Translations under genes and position numbers: made by a program | Assembly: GCA_018417955.1 (NCBI GenBank) | Contig: JACTVC010000020.1 | Coordinates: forward strand, 62,001-126,000 | Direction of reading: 5' to 3' | DNA length: 64,000 bases | From: Laccaria trichodermophora | Taxonomy: Eukaryota; Basidiomycota; Agaricomycetes; Agaricales; Hydnangiaceae | Shown: piece after piece, positions 57,501-64,000 of the stretch | Numbering within the stretch: the stretch's first letter is position 1 | Layout of the letters: each line of letters begins with the position of its first letter | Notes under the pieces: generated by a model | What the model was told of the DNA's origin: nothing | Database searches by the model: none | Seen by the model: the letters and a program-made list of their open reading frames with translations, nothing else

Positions 57501-58197
57501 CTCTCGATCTATAGCAGATTCTATTGATTGTGGTCATGATTATCCTCGACGAGCGCCCAATAACTCTCCCCCTTACTCTCAATCTACAGCCGATCCCGTT
57601 GATCATTATCCTCAACGAGCTGCTGACAACTTTGACGCACATCCCCCTAGCTCTCGGTCCTCTTGCGATTATGAACAAACTCAGCCTCGACTTCTCATCT
57701 ACCCTCAGCCAATCAAGTCTCGCGGAGTTCTCGACCATCCTCGAAACATCTATCATGGGGATGAAGATGACCAATATCGGTTCACCTATGATTTCGCTCC
57801 TGCCCCTGGTCAAAAGCGGTACTATGAAATCGACCCCGACTTACAAGGGGGTGGCTGAGAGCCATACGGACCTCCAACGCTTGATCATCGCCTTCCATCA
57901 CATAACCACTACAATGCTGGCTCTTCGGGTGCTCAGCATCATCATCTCCCGGAAGATGGCCAGGGCCTCTCAAAGCAGCCATACAACAAAGAGGATATGG
58001 GACAGCTCGGTATTGGCTCTTCCGAACTACAGCCACCTCAGAAAAAGCGGAAGATATCGGAAGTGGAGGAAGGGACACGCAAGGTTGCTGCACTTCCTAC
58101 ATGGCAGATTCCATCCGGAAGCCATCCCACAGAGAATGGTAGACCTGGCTCTTCGAAGGATTCAAATTGGGGTCATCCTTCAAACAGAAGGCGTTAA
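54549..58197 (+). pseudogene. Degenerate multi-exon hypothetical gene
   Basis: Plus-strand exons can be followed with plausible GT-AG introns: 54590-54729, 54787-54837 (VVKPYASKRKAIMEDAE), 54888-55133, then 55240-56040, 56090-56360, 56380-56665, 56720-56845, 56983-57240 and 57262-57858, with a basic tail to 58197. The N-terminus is acidic with tandem repeats; the middle (LNKLEALASEHDKPLKLFLR; SAQAWMKFVAKIYNQ; MKKVTMNWSWTNFAY) looks like a globular unnamed agaricomycete protein; the C-terminus is rich in Tyr/Arg/Asp/Ser. No catalytic motif. An in-frame TAG near 55047, a TGA near 55190 and frame breaks around 56845 suggest decay. The gene starts right after an element C 3' end, so its 5' part may be lost. 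Confidence 0.5.
55240..55520 (+). repeat. Protein-coding tandem repeat in the degenerate gene
   Basis: Three copies of a roughly 24-28-codon unit containing AEDEGDTSPPRRF and GxAxVxDNNxxGxEDEGD, on the plus strand. Confidence 0.7.
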
Positions 58198-58414
58198 GTT
58201 GCACTTCTCTAGTATTTGAACTTGTCCTGTAGTGTTCCTTGGAATCACTTATATGATTTTCATGTATATGCCTTATGAATATGCCTTATGTATATGCCTT
58301 TGTATGTTATGCTGCCTTTTTTCGTGTTAAGATCACCTGACTTAAATTTCTGTGAAATGTTAAGTCACTTCATGACTGGTTGGTAAGATAAATTTGAGGC
58401 CAGTCAATATGTTT

Positions 58415-59062
58415 CAAGCCTTCTCTTCTGCTATAGTATAAGGTTGTTATAAGTTTGTTATAGTATATAAGGCTTGGTTAGATTATAAGTTTCAAGCCTT
58501 CTCTCTGCTATAGTATAAGGCTTGGTTGTAATAAGTTTGTTATAGTATAAGTCTTGGTTGTTATAAGCTGCAAGCCTTCTCTCTGTTACAGCATAAGGTT
58601 TGGCTGTTGCTGCTGACAGGCACATTTAGAATTTAAATAAATATATACTTGGGAGTCCCAGAACCAGATGGGAGTCCCTCACCTTTGGGAGTCCCAGAGG
58701 ATGAATTTAGGTACATATATATATATGGGAGTCCCAGAGGATCCCAGAACCAAATGGGAGTCCCCCATGCTGGGGAGTCCCAGGGAATAGGACATATTTA
58801 CCTGGGAGTCCCAAAGAATCAGATGGGAGTCCCTTACCTTTAGGAATCCCAGGGAATATAATATTTGGGACTCCCAAGGAAATGTAAGAGGAATCTGGAA
58901 GTCCTAGGAGATACCATGGAACTCCCATGGGAGTACCTGGCTAATACCATGGGACTCCATGAAATAAGTGGGACACACCATGGTATTGGACCCTCATAGG
59001 GTAGTCATATTGGCATGGACTAACTACCCTAAGAGGGTAGGGTTAGGTGGTTGCCTGAAGTG
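58415..59062 (-). repeat. Repeat F, right copy (648 bp)
   Basis: Inverted copy of 4697-5344 with the same length. It is bounded by TTT|CAAGCCTTCTCTTCTG on the left and GGTTGCCTGAAGTG|ATC on the right. It contains the TGGGAGTCCC palindrome array. The 217 bases before it (58198-58414) hold only short ATGCCTTATG repeats. Confidence 0.72.
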
Positions 59063-59823
59063 ATCTGTTGTCGTGCTGAGCATGACAGACAACACTTGAC
59101 GAGTTGATGATGAGACAATGATGACCAAAATGATGACATGGCAACAAACGACTCAGGACAACAACAACACGGTTACAACCCAGGACGAAAACAACACGAC
59201 TACAACCCAAGATGACGATAACACAACTATGATCCAGGACGACTATCACACAGGACAAGTGGTGAGCGTATGGCTGAGTCGATGCAGGATTGGAGTCAAG
59301 GTCGTTGAGAGCTGATGTACCTGTTTTTTCTCCATGTATAATAACAGATTCTATAATATATATTTTTCACCCTTCTTGTTTCCCTGTATATCATGTGATA
59401 GAGTAATATTAGAAGGATGGATTGGCTGGGTAGCCACTTCAACCATTGTTTACATTTGTGTACTGAAGGCATCGTTCAAAACTGCAGAGGAAAGTTATGG
59501 TGTCTTATTCACCAGGACAGTGCAAAAGACCAAAGTAATGAAAGAAAGGAAATGAATTTAACTTGCCATCTATACCATTTTGAGGAGAGCCTGGCAGACA
59601 CAGAGGTGGCCACACAGTATCAAATTCACCCTACATCACTGTTTACTATTGTGTACCAAAGGCATCAAAAGGCCAACATCATCTGAAACAGGTTTGTCGA
59701 ATCCAGCTATCATGGTTGCAATTGACGGAGGGAAACTATTTGGAAGTGTCAGAACATTATTAAAGATATATTTTGTGAAGTTTCAGAGGTTCTTTCTAAA
59801 AAAAACAAAGCTGTAGAGCAGAA
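59063..59823. other. No recognisable gene
   Basis: 59100-59250 is a degenerate tandem repeat of about 30 bp (ACAACCCAGGACGA..AACAACACG). The rest has only short overlapping frames (59334-59816) without motifs. Confidence 0.45.
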
Positions 59824-60981
59824 CTTGTGGGTGTGGGCCAGTGCTGTGCATGGCATGTATGAGTCCTTTCTGTGGACTCTAAATTTAATTTTAGGAAATT
59901 GGTCATGTGACCACCCTCCTGACATCCCATCAGCTGCAATGACAGGTAATCACTTTATGATTTTTTGAGTTTTGTTCTATATTTGCAAATAGACCCTGAG
60001 CCTAGCCATCAATATTATAGCAACAATGTGTACTATTCTTATTTTTCCTTTTTTTTTTTTTGATTTTATAGCAATTTTTCTCAATTTTATAACCATTTTT
60101 CTGTTTATGGTAAAATATTCCCACAGTCCTGTTTGCATATATCTCAGGAAAGAGGATGGTTAGCTATATTTTGTGACCTATAATAGTATACTCTATATAT
60201 CTGTAATGAATTTCCTTTTTGGGTTAAAATTCCCACGGTATCAGAAACACAGCCTCTCACTTAGCTCCATAAACAAAAATTGTAGCACCTTTGCTTATCT
60301 TTACAAATATATACAAATAATGTCATGCAGACCATTCCTCATTGAGAAAAACACAAAATACTGAAAAAATTGGACACTTTTTGTAAATTGTCATACATTT
60401 TTGACCAATATCTCAAAGAGCAAGAAGGCTGGTCTGATGATATAGTCATATTGCATAATATGATAATATTTTTACATAGTTGTCTTAATTTTTCATGTTT
60501 GGATATGGACCCTGAACACTGGACACAGCCCCTCATACATCATGGCATCAAAAAGTATCATTTTAATTTTTTACTCATTTTTTTCTGATTTGCTAGCCAT
60601 TTTTCTTACTTTGTTCTATATTTAGATATGGACCCTGAACCCTGAACACAGCCCCTTCAACACCATGGCAACAGAGAAGATCCCTCTTAATTTTTAGGTA
60701 TTCTTTTCTGATTTTCTGGCAATTTTTAGCTGGTATCTATATTTAGATATTGACCCTGAACCCTGAACACAGCCTCTCCAACTTACTAAGCAATATTCTG
60801 ATTTTTTACATATTTTTTGCCATTTTTCTTGCCATTTTTCCTGATTTTATAGCTGCTTTTCTGTTTAAGGGAAAAGGTTCCCACAGTGATGAAAGGTGAA
60901 TGAATGAATCAATGAAAAATTTGCCTAAGTCCTCAGTTGATAAAGAATGAGTCTTACTTGTAAACTCATAAGGACTCATAA
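59824..60981 (-). mobile_element. Helitron-like element E8 joined to truncated Helitron copy 2
   Basis: A complete 1158-bp short-form copy: on the minus strand TTATGAGTCC at 60981 to CACAAG at 59824, followed by T. The 3' hairpin loop is ACA instead of AAA, with the stem intact. It lies directly downstream of, and in the same orientation as, the Helitron gene at 60982-62849. That gene does not resume beyond 59823. Confidence 0.9.
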
Positions 60982-62849
60982 TCTGTATCTCCATACAGTC
61001 CTCTATGTTTTTCACCCACACCAAGAACATGCTTGATGAATATCTCAGTTATGAAGTGGAAAAATCTAGCACCAGCTACAGGATTATTTGCAATTAATTT
61101 GTATCTTTCATTATATTCTTTTAACAATGGACTAAATCTTTCCTTAGTATCAGCAAAGTATAATGATATAGGGTGCATGTTATCAGCTGGAGAGAATGTG
61201 ATGAACCAAGATGGAGCTCCAATGAATGAGATGAGAGACCAGATTTCATTACACATATATTTTTTGGTAGTAGTTGAGCCTTGAACTCTTCCTGAAACAT
61301 GATCCAAGTCTTTAATAAGCTGAAAACACAAGGACTCTTCATCAGTTTCAGGCTTTACTCTCTCCCCATCTTCCATTCTTTGGATCAAGTCACTTAGAAC
61401 TTCAACATCAACATCCATAAGTCTTTTTGAAATATTGTCAAATTTTGGAGTCTCAGCAAGAAAGTATCCTGAAGATGTACTTTGTTTGATTTGCTCATGA
61501 TTAAAAGCAATTAATGCAAAGTGAGAATCCTTTTGAAAGCGCTTGTCATGGTACATAAGAAGATGCCTTTTGTGTTTGATTTCAGAAAGACACCCCTTCT
61601 GGAAAGTGTTTCCAATTCCTCCAAGACCATATGGAAAAAGCCATGGAAACATCTGAGGAAATAACTGAGGATTATTGTATAATGACTCTGGTTCTTGTGC
61701 ATGGCCCACAGCTAATATCTTTTTATTTGAAGTCAAATGTTGAAGGGCAATGGCTTCAAGTGCTTTCAAGCTTTTTGTTGAATATTCTTCACCAGTCAAT
61801 CCATGAACTACAAATGGACACTGGCCAGTTTCAGTTCCAGTTTCCTCTTCTATATCGTCAATAGCTGTAGACTCTGGATCTTTGTTTGAAGATGACTCTC
61901 TATAAGCCACTACAACTGGTGGACTATCCTCAGGATATTCTCTAAGATTTTTATAGGATATTTCCAGATCAAAATAGTCACAGTGGTTAAGTTTAAGCCA
62001 CTCTAGAGCTGCAGCCACCTTTTTATGTCTTACAAGAAGAGGAGTTCTCTCAAAGTCAGATTTTGTAGGTTTGCAAGGACCAGTATAAATGAAAGCTAAA
62101 ACTTCATCCATTTCCTCTATTGGAGGAGGTAATATATCATAAATCTTAGGTGTAGGATTAGAAAAAGAGATAGCATTGGCTCTCATTTTATGCATTCCTG
62201 AGGATACTCTGACTAGGCATCTGTTATGACGAACTCTAGCCACCAAAAGTTGTTCAGCAAATGACAAGTCTAATAATTGAGGTGGAACTTTTCCTATCCA
62301 TTTGCCATTTGCTAAGGCTAGCAGTGGCAACTTGCCTTTTGATACAGCTTTATAGCAAGTCTGACATATAGAGTCCAAATCACTGTCCAGAACTGGGCCT
62401 TCAATATCAGAGAGGGGATCCTTTGAACTTTGTCTTTCAACTTGGGTAACACCATCTTGAATCAGAATATCCAAGTCCAAGTTCATTTCTGAGAGCTTCT
62501 TGAGAGTTGAACTTGGTGTTAACTGCCCACAAACTGCACATCCAGACTCCTCAAATTGATTTGGATCTATATCTTCACAGAAATCTGTAAATATCTGATG
62601 CAGTAATTTTTTGGAAGGAGCTGAAGGAGGAAATTCTGGGTTTAAGCTTTTATTTTGATATTTCTTTACTGCTTCCAAGTTTAAAACTTTATATTTTTCT
62701 TCATTTTTTTCTTGGTGTTTTTTGACTGCCTCCAAGTGGCTGGCCTTGTATTTCTCTGAGCTTTTTTCTTGGTATTTTTTAACTGCATCCGAGTTGCTGG
62801 CCTTATATTTCTCTGGGCTTTTCTCTTGATGTTTTTTGACTGCTTCCAA
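60982..62849 (-). pseudogene. Helitron Rep protein, C-terminally truncated
   Basis: The frame is open from 62864 to E8. It has Lys-rich 19-20-residue repeats (KYKASHLEAVKKHQEK), CAVC and CQTC pairs, the DUF6570-like region (ARVRHNRCLVRVSSG), then Helitron_like_N features: QMFPWLFPYGLGG, FALIAFNHEQIKQS, GAPSWFITFSPADNMHPI and HVLGVGEKHRGLYGDTD. It breaks off there, just short of the expected HUH metal-binding motif, where E8 begins. In a complete element the protein nicks and joins transposon ends. Nothing downstream of E8 resembles the missing part. Confidence 0.88.
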
Positions 62850-63560
62850 GTGGCTGGCCTTATACTGTCATGTGACCATTACTGGGTCACTTTAGCTTAA
62901 ATTGCAGATTGCACGCCTCCCTCTCATTGGGAGCACATAAAATTTTGCGAGTGGGTAGGAGGGAACATATACATATTGTATCTGTAAGTTTTATTCTGGA
63001 GGGATGCTTTTGGGTAGTGTTAAAATGCCTTGACCTGTTTGCCCTGAATTGGTCAGCATCCATAAGCCAACCGTAAAATATTCTTAGACACCTCATATTC
63101 TCTTTATCTGATTTAAAATTTTGTGTGTGAGTTACCAATACCTCCACTGTAAACTCTCAAAGATATTTGTGTCAATAGAGGTTAGCACTGTGGAGAGAAA
63201 TGGTCGTCAATTAGATAGACTTGCTTTGATGGGCAAACTTGGCAAAACAACAATATGACCATCTTATCTCCCTTATATCTCAGCTCATGCTCAATGTTCT
63301 ATCCAATAAATCTCCACACACAGCCGCATGTACATTGTCAAACTCTGATCAAAATTTCAAATGCATAGCATGGATCGTTGTGGTGCTATAGCTTGTTGAC
63401 CCATTAGTGCTGATGACCTGTTAGGGGTCACATGACAGTATTTCTCTGGGCTTTTCTCTTGGTGTTTTTTAACTGCCTCCAAGTGGCTGGCCTTATATTT
63501 CTCTGGACTTTTTTCTTGGTATTTTTTTGACTTATTTAAATTAATAGCTTTCTTTTTTTC
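62640..63560 (-). repeat. 19-20-residue Lys-rich repeats in Helitron N-terminus
   Basis: Five to six copies of a unit like KKHQEKSPEKYKASHLEAV on both sides of the MITE. Likely a basic helical segment; role unknown. Confidence 0.8.
62865..63438. mobile_element. MITE with TA target duplication (574 bp)
   Basis: Terminal inverted repeats CTGTCATGTGACC...GGTCACATGACAG, 13 bp perfect, with looser similarity further in. It is flanked by TA (62863-62864 and 63439-63440). Removal leaves the Helitron frame intact (EKY|KAS). The TA target suggests mobilisation by a Tc1/mariner-type transposase. No transposase inside; the 86-codon frame 62887-63147 is not a gene. Confidence 0.93.
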
Positions 63561-63998
63561 TGTCTTGTCTTTCTCATCTATAAATTCAAATATTTCTACA
63601 TATTCTTTACATGATTTACACTTGTGACTTTCAATAATGCTCTGAATTTCTAAGCTTTTTGACTTGGAATGAAGTTTGATGTTATGGCATTGAGCAATAA
63701 ATTTTAAGTTAGGAATGCTCAAGTGGGAAATGAGCTCTGTAAGGGGCATCTTACAAAGTAAAGTTGGATTTTTGATACTCTTCAATGTATGGACTTCAGA
63801 TTCAGGTACATAGTCTGAATATTTATACATCCCTCCTGGATTCACCTCATTTATAGCAAATGAAGAAAGCTTCTCAGCTGAGAATATACCTGCAGGGCCA
63901 CCCCCCAGTATTTCATTTTTAGTTACCAAGTCATTATGTGGATTGAAACTTTGTGTTGGTTTAAACCCTGGAAGCTCCAGCTCCAAAAAGAATACTAC
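63439..63998 (-). CDS. Helitron protein N-terminal part (partial)
   Basis: The minus frame enters from beyond the window and reads ELPGFKPTQSFNPHNDLVT, then a SAP-like stretch (MPLTELISHLSIPNLKFIAQ ... IKLHSKSKSLEIQSIIESHKC), a CKSCK motif, and the start of the Lys-rich repeats, where the MITE interrupts. The residues that follow in the uninterrupted frame (63357-63438) are MITE sequence. SAP modules bind DNA, so a targeting or end-binding role is plausible but inferred. Confidence 0.7.
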
Positions 63999-64000
63999 AG

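Larger units (their letters stand above)
60982..64000 (-). mobile_element. Coding Helitron, copy 2 (5' part, runs off the window)
   Basis: Minus-strand Helitron coding sequence enters from beyond 64000 and ends at E8. It covers the N-terminus, DUF6570-like region and start of the Rep domain; helicase and peptidase are absent. It is interrupted by a MITE (62865-63438), which can be removed cleanly. No in-frame stop was found in the part present. Confidence 0.88.

Noticed and set aside
57418..57813. Minus-strand frame opposite the Tyr/Arg-rich exon
   Set aside because: It is a shadow of the plus-strand exon at 57262-57858, whose residue pattern is repetitive and consistent.

Overview
The window looks like a transposon-dense stretch of a filamentous basidiomycete, most likely an agaricomycete. 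This is inferred from the chromodomain Ty3/gypsy elements, a Helitron whose first gene has a DUF6570-like region, short GT-AG introns, and conserved-hypothetical gene fragments of a kind common in mushrooms. No intact ordinary cellular gene was recognised. Almost every base belongs to nested mobile DNA, and most coding sequence is broken.

Layout. 1-3426: an acidic ORF split by two oppositely oriented Helitron-like elements (E1 889-3357, E2 1998-3312). 4697-5344: repeat F. 5383-14795: a minus-strand retroelement-like gene split by a composite Helitron-like insertion (6672-13131), which itself carries a young 4.2-kb non-autonomous LTR element (7773-11969). 15799-27770: a minus-strand chromovirus (gag, protease, RT/RNase H, integrase, chromodomain) with three Helitron-like insertions. 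28280-44316: a 1.49-kb direct repeat (D) and two inverted copies of a second Helitron-like family (C, 29769-33926 and 39256-44316) flanking a defective chromovirus fragment (33927-36658). 44317-49210: a decayed coding Helitron with a Pif1-type helicase fused to a deubiquitinase-like domain. 49211-54548: a gene fragment and more Helitron-like elements. 54549-58197: a degenerate multi-exon gene. 58415-59062: inverted copy of F. 59824-64000: a second coding Helitron, truncated and joined to a non-autonomous copy, and holding a TA-target MITE.

How the parts relate. Two short-element families share one terminal design. The 5' end is TTAYGAGTCC, forming a hairpin with a downstream GACTCRT. The 3' end carries an inverted copy of the 5' terminus, then a GCCATGC..GC.TGGC hairpin, and finishes ACAAG just before a T. 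The coding Helitron ends with the same 3' terminus, so it is the probable source of the mobilising proteins. Removing TTATGAG...CACAAG restores host reading frames at several sites, which fixes the boundaries. Where one element sits in another in the same orientation, the outer element always lacks its own 3' part; in the one opposite-orientation nesting it is complete. This fits rolling-circle transfer that starts at the outer 5' end and stops at the first 3' hairpin. The chromovirus relics carry in-frame TGA codons where CGA is the likely ancestor, a CpG decay signature.
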